A stretch of DNA of 51,460 nucleotides from an uncultured Woeseiaceae bacterium (GCA_905480215.1 CAJQPL010000025.1:1-51460); one strand, 5' to 3'; shown: positions 1 to 9,148, counted from the stretch's first letter. Translations and numbers: made by a program. The notes: generated by a model from the sequence alone, not told the origin.

Positions 1-1
1 C

Positions 2-1618
2 GACAAATTAGCGGCACTGCCGCCAGAACTCCTGAGTGTCAGGAACATGACGGCAGAACGGCAGTACTTCAAAGCCGAACGACTTTGCCGGCACTTCCTG
101 AAAGCCAACCCCAAATATGTAGAAGGTATGCGACTGCTGGCCGATCTGGGCGTCAAGTCCGGCGTCCTGGACGACGCAGAGTTCCTACTCGAAAGTGCAG
201 TGGAATTCGAACCCGACAATGCGTTTGCTCGAAACGACTACATGACGGTTCTTTACCGCCGGCAAAAATACGAACAGGCACTCGCTCAAGCCAATATTCT
301 GGTTGAAAGTGATCCCGATAATCTCGACCACCAAATCAGTCTGGCAAATCAGTCTGTCGCTGTTGGGAACTACGACGTCGCGCTCGAAATTTATGATCGC
401 GCACTAATCGCAAGGCCAGCCAGTGCAGAACTGCACCTTGTGCACGGACATGCGCTGAAGACGATCGGACAGATTGATCCGGCCGTCAATGCCTATCGTA
501 ATGCTTATCAGGCGAGACCGAACTTTGGTGATGCCTATTGGAGTCTTGCGAACTTAAAGACTTACCGTTTCGTTGACGATGAAGTGTCATCAATGCAGAT
601 AAACGAAGCGGATCACTCCACTCTCGTAGAGGATCGCGCGCACTTGTGCTTTGCGCTGGGCAAACATTTCGAAGACACCAACGCGTACGCAGATTCGGCC
701 GAATACTATTTGCGCGGCAATGCACTGCGCAAGTCTCAAATGCGATACGATGCGGGTCGTATGACGCATCGCATAAAATTGCAGCAAAAGCACTGCAGTG
801 CGGCACTCTTTGCTCAACATGCAGGGAGCGGACACCAAGCAGCGGACCCCATTTTCATCGTCGGCCTACCGCGAGCCGGATCAACCTTGCTGGAACAGAT
901 TCTGGCATCTCACTCGCAAGTCGATGGCACGCTCGAACTACCTAACGTTCCAGCTTTGGCATTTCGCCTCGCGGGACGTCATCGCGTCGATGAAGAACCC
1001 TTGTACCCTGCGGTATTGCGTGACCTCACCGATAAAGAACTGCAAAAGATGGGTGAGGACTTCATCAAGGATACCCGCGTACATCGACTAGATGCAGCGT
1101 TTTTTATTGACAAGAACCCGAATAATTTTCGTCACATTGGACTTATCCACCTGATGCTACCCAATGCCAAGATCATCGACGCACGACGCCACCCAATGGC
1201 GTGTTGCTTTAGTGGCTTTAAGCAACTGTTTGCATCTGGCCAGGAGTTTACCTATGGCCTCGAGGAAATCGGCAGCTACTACAAAGACTATGTCGACTTA
1301 ATGGATCATTGGGACACGGTACTTCCGGGCAAGGTTCTGCGTGTGCAATATGAAGACGTTGTTGCCGATCTTGAGACTGAAGTTCGGCGCATGCTCGACT
1401 ATTGTGGGTTGCCGTTTGAACAGGCCTGCTTGAGTTTCTTTGAGACAGAGCGCTCGGTACGCACGCCTAGCTCGGAGCAAGTGCGGCAACCGATCTATCA
1501 ATCCGGTCTGGAACAATGGCGTTCATTCGAGCCCTGGCTGGACCCATTAAAGAATGCTTTAGGACCGCTACTGGATCGCTACCCAATCGATCAACAAGCA
1601 TGCGATCAAAAACCATGA
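2..1618 (+). CDS. TPR-containing sulfotransferase family protein (5' end cut by window)
   Basis: The frame is open from base 2 with no stop, so the ATG at 47 is probably internal and the gene begins outside the window. Counting from 47, the first 230 or so residues are helical tetratricopeptide-like repeats. A sulfotransferase domain begins near residue 268 with the loop GLPRAGSTLLEQIL, which in this superfamily holds the 5'-phosphosulfate of the donor PAPS. A later RRHPMACCFSGF segment looks like the 3'-phosphate-binding region. Members transfer sulfate to proteins, glycans or small molecules; the acceptor cannot be told here. The GAGG that serves as ribosome site for the next gene overlaps the stop codon of this one, so both are likely on one mRNA. 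Confidence 0.85.
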   Translation, partial: DKLAALPPELLSVRNMTAERQYFKAERLCRHFLKANPKYVEGMRLLADLGVKSGVLDDAEFLLESAVEFEPDNAFARNDYMTVLYRRQKYEQALAQANILVESDPDNLDHQISLANQSVAVGNYDVALEIYDRALIARPASAELHLVHGHALKTIGQIDPAVNAYRNAYQARPNFGDAYWSLANLKTYRFVDDEVSSMQINEADHSTLVEDRAHLCFALGKHFEDTNAYADSAEYYLRGNALRKSQMRYDAGRMTHRIKLQQKHCSAALFAQHAGSGHQAADPIFIVGLPRAGSTLLEQILASHSQVDGTLELPNVPALAFRLAGRHRVDEEPLYPAVLRDLTDKELQKMGEDFIKDTRVHRLDAAFFIDKNPNNFRHIGLIHLMLPNAKIIDARRHPMACCFSGFKQLFASGQEFTYGLEEIGSYYKDYVDLMDHWDTVLPGKVLRVQYEDVVADLETEVRRMLDYCGLPFEQACLSFFETERSVRTPSSEQVRQPIYQSGLEQWRSFEPWLDPLKNALGPLLDRYPIDQQACDQKP

Positions 1619-1629
1619 GGTGTGAATAA

Positions 1630-2649
1630 ATGACGGACGTAGTGCTCTCACTGGATGACATCCATTCGCTTGCCAGCAAATGCCTGACCGTGCACGGATG
1701 CGATGCGAACAACGCAAATGCTGTAGCCGATGTTATAACCGCCGCAGAACGTGACGGCTGCCATTCGCACGGCCTGATGAGACTCGCCGGCTACGTTGCT
1801 GCACTCGACAGCGGCAAAGTCGACGGCCATGCCAGTCCGGAGGTGCAACAACTCGCGCCGGCCGTCGTACGCGTAGACGGCAACGGCGGTTTCGCACCGT
1901 TAGCACTAGCAGCAGGCCGCGCACCACTAATTGAGAGCGCCAGGAAAACCGGTATAGCGGCCTTGTCACTGGTCAACATTCATCACTTCGCCGCGTTGTG
2001 GTCCGAAATTGAACCGATTGCCGAAGCCGGACTCGCCGCGATAGCCTGCGTGTCTTATATGCCGGCGGTCATTCCCGCCGGCGGCAACAAAGCCCTGTAC
2101 GGAACGAATCCATTCGCATTCGGTTGGCCACGACGGAATTCGCCGCCGCTAATTTTTGATCAGGCTTCCTCGGTCATGGCGAAGGGTGAAGTCATGCTCG
2201 CCGCACGTGAAGGACACGCGCTGCCAGATGGTGTGGGCGTTGATGCTGACGGCAATCCCAGCAACGACCCGGATGAAGTTCTAAAGGGCGCCCTGCTGGC
2301 CTTCGGCGGCCACAAAGGATCGTCGATTGCCATGATGATCGAGTTGTTTTCCGGTGCGTTGATCGGTGAGAGTCACAGTTTTGAGGCTAAAGAACGGGAC
2401 AATGGCGACGGCGGACCACCACAAGGCGGCGAGCTCATTATTGCAATGGATCCCAACTTGTTCGGCGATGCCGATGGCTGGGCTGATCACGCCGAAAAAC
2501 TGTTTGATCAAATCCTGAAGCAGGATGGCGCCAGGTTGCCGAGCGCACGCCGCTACCACAATAGAACGTCTGCTTTGACATCAGGAGTGACGATGTCCGA
2601 GGCTGTATACGAAAAAGTTGTCGCACTGAGCAAAGCTAACGACGCGTAA
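1630..2649 (+). CDS. Ldh family NAD(P)-dependent oxidoreductase (malate/lactate/cyclic imine reductase type)
   Basis: At 339 residues this has the usual length of the Ldh (YjmC/AllD/DpkA) family, whose members reduce 2-oxoacids or cyclic imino acids such as 1-pyrroline-2-carboxylate with NAD(P)H. The family SHG motif is at residues 46-48 (catalytic His47), with Arg51 after it. GTNPFAFGWP and the late GGHKGSS segment are typical cofactor and substrate regions. The start is 11 bp after the preceding stop, with GAGG at 1617-1620. The exact substrate cannot be read from sequence. Next to a probable 2-oxoglutarate-semialdehyde dehydrogenase and two betaine-type transporters, a role in breakdown of a cyclic or N-substituted amino acid is plausible but inferred. 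Confidence 0.85.
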   Translation: MTDVVLSLDDIHSLASKCLTVHGCDANNANAVADVITAAERDGCHSHGLMRLAGYVAALDSGKVDGHASPEVQQLAPAVVRVDGNGGFAPLALAAGRAPLIESARKTGIAALSLVNIHHFAALWSEIEPIAEAGLAAIACVSYMPAVIPAGGNKALYGTNPFAFGWPRRNSPPLIFDQASSVMAKGEVMLAAREGHALPDGVGVDADGNPSNDPDEVLKGALLAFGGHKGSSIAMMIELFSGALIGESHSFEAKERDNGDGGPPQGGELIIAMDPNLFGDADGWADHAEKLFDQILKQDGARLPSARRYHNRTSALTSGVTMSEAVYEKVVALSKANDA

Positions 2650-2703
2650 AAAAATCGATCGATCATTGATTAACGACACTGATCAACAACACTGAGAGCA
2701 AAT

Positions 2704-4149
2704 ATGTCTGACAAAATTCATCCGAACTTCATCGATGGCGAGTGGGTTGAAGCCAAAGCAACAATAGCGAACGTCAATCCGTCGGATACGTCCGATAGTC
2801 TCGGACAATTCTCCAGTGCTACGGTCGATGACATGTCGGCCGCAATAACGGCCGCGAAAGCCGCGTTTCCAGCGTGGTCGCAAAGCGGCCTTGAAGCGCG
2901 CAAAGCCATCCTCGATTTCATCGGCGACGAGCTCATTGCGCGCAAAGAAGAGCTCGGTCGATTACTCAGTCGCGAGGAAGGCAAACCACTGGCCGAAGGC
3001 ATCGGTGAAGTGGCTCGGTCAGGGCAATTCTTCCATTACTTCGGCGCAGAAGTTCTACGCCAGATGGGCGAATTTGCATCCTCCGTTCGACCCGGTGTCG
3101 ATATTGAAGTCAGCAGAGAAGCGCTTGGTGTCGTCGGCATCATCACGCCCTGGAACTTCCCCACGGCGGTTGCCGCGTGGAAAATCGCTCCCGCTCTGGC
3201 GTTCGGTAATAGCGTGGTATTGAAGCCGGCAGAACTGGTTCCTGCAAGTGCTTGGGCACTGACGGAAATAATCAGTCGTAGTGGATTACCCAAGGGCGCA
3301 TTCAACCTGGTCGTCGGCTCAGGTTCAGTTGTTGGCGATGCTATGGCTCGTTCTGCTGATGTCGATGCGATCTCATTTACCGGCTCGGTCAATATAGGAC
3401 GTCAAATCGCACGCAACGCGATTGAGAACATGTCACGTGTGCAGCTTGAAATGGGCAGCAAAAATGCATTGCTGGTGATGGACGACGCTGATATTGACCT
3501 CGCCGTTCAATGCGCGATTAACGGCGCCTACTTCGGTACCGGACAGAAGTGCACCGCATCATCACGCCTGATCGTACAAAGTGGTATTCACGACGAATTC
3601 GTAGCGAAAATGAGCGCTGCAATGAATGACCTTAAGGTCGGCAATGCACTAACAGCTGGCACACAGATCGGACCGGTTGTTGATCAAAGACAGCTCGAGC
3701 AAAATTTACGTTACATGCAGATTGCCGCCGATGAAGGCGCCGAGCTGGTGCAGGGCGGCGATACACCAACGCTGGACACCGATGGCTACTACATGACCCC
3801 TGCCCTGTTTGCGGCAAGTAACAATGCCATGCGCGTCAACCGTGAGGAAATTTTTGGTCCGGTCGCTTGCGTAATCAAGGTCGATGATTATGACGAAGCA
3901 CTCGCTGTTTCCAATGACTCCGACTTTGGGCTTACTGCCGGCATCATGACGACTTCATTAAAACAGGCCGCGCATTTCAAACGCCATTCGAAGTCGGGCT
4001 GCGTCATGGTCAATCTGCCCACCGCCGGAACCGATTATCACGTACCCTTTGGTGGTCGAAAGTCATCAAGCTATGGACCGCGCGAGCAAGGTCAGTACGC
4101 GAAAGAGTTTTACACTATCGTCAAAACCAATTACAGCCAACCCTACTAG
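2704..4149 (+). CDS. aldehyde dehydrogenase, 2,5-dioxovalerate (2-oxoglutarate semialdehyde) dehydrogenase-like
   Basis: This is a full-length (481 aa) cytosolic NAD(P)-dependent aldehyde dehydrogenase. The oxyanion Asn is at 151 in TPWNFP, the general-base Glu at about 249 in LEMGSKN and the catalytic Cys at about 283 in GQKCTASSR. The C-terminal segments DYHVPFGG and SYGPREQG, together with the motif spacing, resemble the subgroup that oxidises 2-oxoglutarate semialdehyde to 2-oxoglutarate, as in hydroxyproline and sugar-acid breakdown; I give this from memory of the family. It lies 54 bp after the Ldh gene and 10 bp before the M19-like gene. The aldehyde class is certain; the substrate is an inference. 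Confidence 0.85.
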   Translation: MSDKIHPNFIDGEWVEAKATIANVNPSDTSDSLGQFSSATVDDMSAAITAAKAAFPAWSQSGLEARKAILDFIGDELIARKEELGRLLSREEGKPLAEGIGEVARSGQFFHYFGAEVLRQMGEFASSVRPGVDIEVSREALGVVGIITPWNFPTAVAAWKIAPALAFGNSVVLKPAELVPASAWALTEIISRSGLPKGAFNLVVGSGSVVGDAMARSADVDAISFTGSVNIGRQIARNAIENMSRVQLEMGSKNALLVMDDADIDLAVQCAINGAYFGTGQKCTASSRLIVQSGIHDEFVAKMSAAMNDLKVGNALTAGTQIGPVVDQRQLEQNLRYMQIAADEGAELVQGGDTPTLDTDGYYMTPALFAASNNAMRVNREEIFGPVACVIKVDDYDEALAVSNDSDFGLTAGIMTTSLKQAAHFKRHSKSGCVMVNLPTAGTDYHVPFGGRKSSSYGPREQGQYAKEFYTIVKTNYSQPY

Positions 4150-4159
4150 GTTCAATATC

Positions 4160-5140
4160 ATGCTAGTCATAGATGGCCTTCAATACGTCAACTGGAACCG
4201 AGCGCTCTTCGCAGAAGCCCGCGATGGCGGCGTGAACGCGATTCACGTCACGATTGCATACTGGGAGAATACTCAGGAGACCGTAGCGAACATCGACAAT
4301 TGGCAGACCCTGTTCAAGGAACACGGTGATTTGATCATGCCGGTGCGGCTTGCAGCCGATATAGTCGAGGCACAAAAACTTGGCAAGGTCGGCATAATTC
4401 TCGGCTTTCAGAATTGCTCACCTATCGAAGACGATTTTCGAAAGGTTGAGTATTTCCATGAGCGTGGCGTGCGCATTATGCAGCTCAGCTATAACAACCA
4501 AAGTCTGCTTGCCACGGGGTGTTACGAAGATGCAGACGCCGGCGTGACCCGCTTTGGCCGTGAAGTCATCCGCGAAATGAATCGACTCGGCATGATCATC
4601 GACATGTCGCACAGCGCGGAACGTTCGACTCTGGATGCCATAGAGCTGTCGACCCGTCCGATAGCGATTACGCATGCCAATCCCGCATCGTTTCACGATG
4701 CTTTGCGCAATAAATCCAATACAGTCATCAAAGCACTTGGTGCATCCGGCGGCATGATTGGTTGCAGCCTGTATCCGTTTCATCTGAAGAACGGCAGTGA
4801 CTGTACAGTCCAAGACTTCTGCATGATGATTGCAGAAACCGCAGACTTGATCGGTGTCGAGCATATCGGAATCGGTTCGGACCTGTGCCAAAACTGGGAC
4901 TACTCAATACTCGAGTGGATGCGTTCCGGCCGATGGACAGCGACTGCAGACTACGGCGAGGGATCTGCCGAAAACAAAGAGTGGCCACAGCAACCGAACT
5001 GGTTCGCAAACAGCACGCACTTTGGCAATATCGCGGCCGGTTTATCGGCAGTCGGGCTCAGCGATATCGATGTCGCTAGCGTCATGGGCGGCAACTGGCT
5101 GAGATTCTTCGAACACTCATTCGCAGCAGCAGGCGCATAA
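4160..5140 (+). CDS. M19 (renal dipeptidase-like) amidohydrolase-fold protein with altered zinc site
   Basis: The start at 4160 (326 aa) avoids a long overlap with the dehydrogenase, which ends at 4149. Overall sequence matches peptidase M19: the GCYE...G-T-FGREVIREMNRLGMIIDMSH block, the ITHANP block, RN at 183-184, GIGSD at 237-241 and a final GGNWLRFF. M19 enzymes cut dipeptides, often with a D-residue, using two zinc ions. Here the usual N-terminal DGHND is DGLQY, so the His and Asp ligands are Leu7 and Tyr9, and the bridging Glu is Gln84. The second-site His151 and His172 remain. It may therefore bind one metal or do different chemistry. I see no signal peptide, so it is probably cytosolic despite the usual name membrane dipeptidase. 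Confidence 0.85.
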   Translation: MLVIDGLQYVNWNRALFAEARDGGVNAIHVTIAYWENTQETVANIDNWQTLFKEHGDLIMPVRLAADIVEAQKLGKVGIILGFQNCSPIEDDFRKVEYFHERGVRIMQLSYNNQSLLATGCYEDADAGVTRFGREVIREMNRLGMIIDMSHSAERSTLDAIELSTRPIAITHANPASFHDALRNKSNTVIKALGASGGMIGCSLYPFHLKNGSDCTVQDFCMMIAETADLIGVEHIGIGSDLCQNWDYSILEWMRSGRWTATADYGEGSAENKEWPQQPNWFANSTHFGNIAAGLSAVGLSDIDVASVMGGNWLRFFEHSFAAAGA

Positions 5141-5150
5141 CGGAGCTATT

Positions 5151-6869
5151 GTGAACAAACTAGCTGAAGCAGTTTTGCCGTTAAGAACAGCTGATCGCGT
5201 AATGAATCTCGAGCGCCTCGGTAGCTTGCATCCTTTTCGCCTGAGTTTCATGCGCACGCTGGTGCGTAACATCATGCAGCAACAGTGGCGCATCACGCAT
5301 CGGCGATTCGATCTCGATGCAGAAGGATATGGTACTGCTATCTACGAGATAGAAACGCCAAACGAACTGTTCAGCTTTGTCGTCTTTGCCCACTTCATCG
5401 ACGACTCGTTGCGAAGCGATCGTGTAATCGCAGATGAGTGGGATATGACCGTTACCCTTTGCGAGGGGCAGGTCGATGACGAACATTTGTCCATGTTGCG
5501 CGCCAACGTTCCCTTACAGGAACAGGGCCGTATTGATTCGCGGTCAATCGTACTGTCACGTGCCAATAAGAGTGTGCGCAACTTTGAGTACGTTGTCGGC
5601 GAACTCGCCGCGGGACGCCAGCCGGCATTGGCCAACATCGCAAAGGTTGGCTACCTGTACCGCACAACAGCTGCCTATGGCAGCGGTAAATTCGGTATGG
5701 CCACCTGGCAAAAAGTTGCGCAAAATCATCCGGACCTTGCGCGACCTTTTGCGGCTGAAATGCTGAGTTGCTATTTAATCCGACAGTTTAGCCTCGAACA
5801 AGCTGATCACATTGCCCGACACCGAGCGCCAACTACCGCGGTCGTCATGGCGACAGAAATTAAGCGCTACTTCGGTATCGGCAACGCCACTGGTCTTGGC
5901 ATGGCGCCGTATCTAACCAATCACCCACTGCTTGTGAGTCGCTGGATTGAAGTACGGGAAACCGCCCTCGCCCGCGTCGTCGCAAATGGTGAAAATGGCG
6001 CCGACTATCATCGTGAGTTGGGAAGATTGCTGCACCGAGCACAGCAGCACCTTCTTGAAATTGACACTGACAACACCCAACAGCAGCAATGCAATACAAA
6101 GACAGCAGACGAACTCGGCAGAATAGCCAGCTCGCTCGCTAGGCAGCCGGCAGAGAGCTGGAAAACTCTTATTGATTCGGTTGCCAACACTTACACAATG
6201 GAAACTCAGGAAGTTTTGAATTCTCTGTTAATGGAAATGTATCCTGAGCTGATTGATGACCTCGAGAAGGACATGAGCCTCGTTGAGGATTATCAACTCG
6301 ATCCGCAGCAAACATTGACGGACGCAATTAAAGTGATTGAAGATCGCTATTCCTGGGCGCTTGCCATCGACTTTGACCTTGCCGCAAGTCAGGAAACCTT
6401 CTGGTACCGCTCAGAAGAGAAGATGGAGCCTCGGCTCGGCGTTCGCGGCATCGATCCAGGCTGCGAAAAGAGCATAGATATTGCATTGGCATTCAACATT
6501 CGACGTTGTTATGAGCAACTCGTTGCAGAGCAGAAGGATGCTCCGCAGCGAAGCATCGCAGAGTTTGCATTAGTGCATCCTCAGCATCGTAGTGTATTGC
6601 GACGAATACAAACCATGTCAGCCACTTTTTATGGCGATATTCAGGCAAATCTTGTCGATGCCGAAGTGCAGCCTATGCATCTTTTGCGCTGCAAGTTATC
6701 GTTCTTCGGCGTTAGCAAGTTTGACCCTAAATCCCGACTATGGGTCAGAAATACAATGTTTCAGGGCGCACCGCTGACCAGTGATATCGGTGCCGAGTTT
6801 AAGGACGACTGGTACTTTCCGATCATGCCATCTGCTAGCAGCGCGAACGACGGTGCGAATGCCGATTAG
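5151..6869 (+). CDS. conserved protein of unknown function (572 aa)
   Basis: The start is GTG with GGAG at 5142-5145, 10 bp after the previous stop. I do not recognise a characterised family. The protein looks soluble, with no signal peptide or membrane segment. It has a mixed N-terminal half ending in the distinctive GIGNATGLGMAPYL block at about residues 243-256, a polar linker with four consecutive Gln near residue 310, and an acidic helical region. The C-terminal half has several aromatic-rich stretches (WYRSEEK, DDWYFP). No nucleotide-binding P-loop or obvious metal motif is seen. The stop overlaps the next gene by 11 bp, so the two products are probably made together and may act together. 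It most likely serves the same pathway as its dehydrogenase and transporter neighbours. Confidence 0.8.
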   Translation: MNKLAEAVLPLRTADRVMNLERLGSLHPFRLSFMRTLVRNIMQQQWRITHRRFDLDAEGYGTAIYEIETPNELFSFVVFAHFIDDSLRSDRVIADEWDMTVTLCEGQVDDEHLSMLRANVPLQEQGRIDSRSIVLSRANKSVRNFEYVVGELAAGRQPALANIAKVGYLYRTTAAYGSGKFGMATWQKVAQNHPDLARPFAAEMLSCYLIRQFSLEQADHIARHRAPTTAVVMATEIKRYFGIGNATGLGMAPYLTNHPLLVSRWIEVRETALARVVANGENGADYHRELGRLLHRAQQHLLEIDTDNTQQQQCNTKTADELGRIASSLARQPAESWKTLIDSVANTYTMETQEVLNSLLMEMYPELIDDLEKDMSLVEDYQLDPQQTLTDAIKVIEDRYSWALAIDFDLAASQETFWYRSEEKMEPRLGVRGIDPGCEKSIDIALAFNIRRCYEQLVAEQKDAPQRSIAEFALVHPQHRSVLRRIQTMSATFYGDIQANLVDAEVQPMHLLRCKLSFFGVSKFDPKSRLWVRNTMFQGAPLTSDIGAEFKDDWYFPIMPSASSANDGANAD

Positions 6870-7605
6870 AGTCTCAGTCAACGAATTATCGGCGCTACTG
6901 AAGCGCTGTTTCGAAGGTCTGGGATATCGCTCTGGTGACTATGCGGACGCCGCAACGGCGTGCATCTGGATGGAAACGCATGCACTGAACGGTCTCGCAC
7001 TGCTTATGGATTCCTGGCAAAGTTTAGTAGACGGGGCAGCGCTGTCGCCGACAATCCGAACAACGACCGGCGCAAATATTGCTGTCGATGCCAATCGCGT
7101 CAGCTTGCTGGTGTGTGGCCAATCCCTTGCAGAGTTAGCGATATCAAAGTTGCAAGATGGTGGCCTTAACCGCATCGATGTATACGCTTGCCGAAATCGA
7201 ATTGCGATTGTGCCGGGGATCGCCGCAATAGCACAGCGTGGGTACTCGGCACTGGCGCATTGGCGATGCAAGAACTTTCAGTACTACGCAGTTGCATCGG
7301 CCGGGAATGCGATGCCACGAATTGCAAAGTTCACACTCACCGAACCGAAGCAGCGCGCAGCAGAAACCCTGCATCTGATCTGTAGCCGAGCGGCCGCAGA
7401 AATCGAATCTGCATTGCGATCATTAAATGACATGGAGCGTCGCGTGACCCCCATAGTAGAACCCGTCTCCATGCTGGAAAGTTTCAACAACAGCATCGAG
7501 CACGGTTTACAGGTGGATAATGACATCTGGATGCGACTCAATTCAGCCGCGGATGCGGTTCTTGTTAAGGCGACAGAGCAATCTCGCCGCGGCGCTGGAG
7601 CGTAG
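6859..7605 (+). CDS. DUF3726-like protein of unknown function
   Basis: I chose the ATG at 6859 (248 aa), which overlaps the preceding gene by 11 bp; an upstream ATG at 6781 would overlap it by 89 bp. The N-terminus (RVSVNELSALLKRCFEGLG, then a W-x-E-x-H-A-L-x-G-L-x-L pattern) resembles what I remember of DUF3726, a small uncharacterised family found near similar dehydrogenase and M19 genes. There are no membrane helices or catalytic motifs I can name. A run of hydrophobic segments separated by small residues suggests a compact alpha/beta protein. The stop is one base from the start of the first BCCT gene. The family call is tentative; the gene itself is well supported by frame and coupling. 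Confidence 0.7.
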   Translation: MPIRVSVNELSALLKRCFEGLGYRSGDYADAATACIWMETHALNGLALLMDSWQSLVDGAALSPTIRTTTGANIAVDANRVSLLVCGQSLAELAISKLQDGGLNRIDVYACRNRIAIVPGIAAIAQRGYSALAHWRCKNFQYYAVASAGNAMPRIAKFTLTEPKQRAAETLHLICSRAAAEIESALRSLNDMERRVTPIVEPVSMLESFNNSIEHGLQVDNDIWMRLNSAADAVLVKATEQSRRGAGA

Positions 7606-7606
7606 A

Positions 7607-9148
7607 ATGACAATGAACAATACGACCCACAAAGCGGAGCCATTCTCAAGCCGCGCAATTGACTGGCCAACGCTGCTAATCAGTGGTGGCTTCCTTATTG
7701 CATTTGTCGTCGCGGCAATCGTCAACATCGATTTTCTTTCTGCACAAGTGAATGTCGCCTACGCCTTTTCAACGCGAATATTTGGTGCTTACTGGCAAGT
7801 TTTGCTGCTAGCGACATTTCTAATTGGTTTGTATGTAGCGATGTCATCTGGCGGCAATGTACGCCTCGGTAATCGCGCGCAACCGGAAATGGAAACCTAC
7901 AAGTGGTTCAGCATTATCATGTGCACATTGCTGGCCGGCGGCGGCGTTTTCTTCGCGGCCTCTGAACCCATGGCACACTTTCTGGCGCCACCGCCATTAT
8001 TTGCTGTCGAGGCGCAGACGCCACAGGCCGTCTACCCGGCTCTTGCACAAAGCTACATGCACTGGGGCTTTCTGGCCTGGGCGATTCTCGGCAGTCTTAC
8101 AACCATTGTATACATGCACCTGCACTACAACATGGGATTGCCACTCAAGCCACGAACCTTGTTGTATCCGGTTTTTGGTGATCGTGTCATGCGCGGCTGG
8201 TTTGGCGGAATGGTCGACGCCGCTTGCGTCATCGCTGTTGTCGCCGGTACTGTCGGTCCAATTGGTTTTCTCGGCTTGCAGGTGAGCTACGGCCTTTCAA
8301 ATCTGTTTGGCTTCACCGACACATATTTAAGCCAATCGCTGATCATTCTATTCCTGATTGGCATCTATACCGCCTCGACTGTTTCCGGAATTCATCGCGG
8401 TATACAGATGCTCAGTACGTTCAACGTTGCACTCGCGCTGCTACTTATTGCCTTCATGCTAATTGCCGGTCCGTCGGCTTTCATCTTCGACAGCTTCATT
8501 CACTCCACCGGTCTGTACGTATCCGAGTTTGTGTCAATGGCAACCTACCGCGCGGATGCTGGCTGGTTGAATAGCTGGACGTTATTCTTTTGGGGTTGGT
8601 TTCTCGGCTATGGGCCGCTGATGGCGATGTTCATTGCGAGAATTTCCAACGGTCGAAAAATTCGACAAATAATATTGTGCGTTTCCATAGTGGCACCGCT
8701 GGTAACAACCTTCTGGTTTACGATCGTTGGCGGCACCGGCGTTGCATTCGAATTGGCCGATCCCGGCGTCATTTCAATTCCCCTGGAAGGCAACAACATG
8801 CCTGCCGCACTGCTTTCAATTACCCAACAACTGCCATTCGGCTTTCTGATATCTATCCTGTTCCTGATATTAACAACCATTTTTGTGGCAACGACCGGCG
8901 ACTCGATGACCTACACGATCTCAATGGTAATGACGGGAACGGATGACCCACCAGCCCTGCTGCGAATGTTCTGGGGCATAATGATGGGCGTCCTGGCAAT
9001 GATTCTCATCTCAATCGGCTCCGGAGGGATCACAGCTCTGCAGGCCTTTATTGTTGTTACAGCGGTACCGGTATCGCTAATTCTGCTGCCCTCGTTGTGG
9101 GTTGCGCCACGCATTGCTAGAGAACTCGCCAAAGGAGAACAGCATTGA
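7607..9148 (+). CDS. BCCT family betaine/carnitine/choline-type transporter, divergent
   Basis: The start is ATG at 7607 (513 aa) with GGAG at 7597-7600; an upstream frame extension would overlap the previous gene. About twelve hydrophobic segments and the family landmarks are present: MHWGFLAWA, a NMGLPLKPRTLLYPVFG stretch, and FIARISNGR after the aromatic box. BCCT proteins import quaternary ammonium or related compounds with sodium, with protons, or by exchange. The box near residues 326-340 reads WFLGY where BetP-type carriers and the next gene read WWISW. The glycine-rich third helix is AGGGVFFAA rather than the common AGxGIGLMF. Both changes suggest a different ligand or coupling. It overlaps the second BCCT gene by 4 bp. 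Confidence 0.9.
   Translation: MTMNNTTHKAEPFSSRAIDWPTLLISGGFLIAFVVAAIVNIDFLSAQVNVAYAFSTRIFGAYWQVLLLATFLIGLYVAMSSGGNVRLGNRAQPEMETYKWFSIIMCTLLAGGGVFFAASEPMAHFLAPPPLFAVEAQTPQAVYPALAQSYMHWGFLAWAILGSLTTIVYMHLHYNMGLPLKPRTLLYPVFGDRVMRGWFGGMVDAACVIAVVAGTVGPIGFLGLQVSYGLSNLFGFTDTYLSQSLIILFLIGIYTASTVSGIHRGIQMLSTFNVALALLLIAFMLIAGPSAFIFDSFIHSTGLYVSEFVSMATYRADAGWLNSWTLFFWGWFLGYGPLMAMFIARISNGRKIRQIILCVSIVAPLVTTFWFTIVGGTGVAFELADPGVISIPLEGNNMPAALLSITQQLPFGFLISILFLILTTIFVATTGDSMTYTISMVMTGTDDPPALLRMFWGIMMGVLAMILISIGSGGITALQAFIVVTAVPVSLILLPSLWVAPRIARELAKGEQH

Noticed and set aside
4418-4891. Open frame of 157 codons on the minus strand inside the M19-like gene
   Set aside because: It is fully antisense to a well-supported gene and its product matches no family I know.
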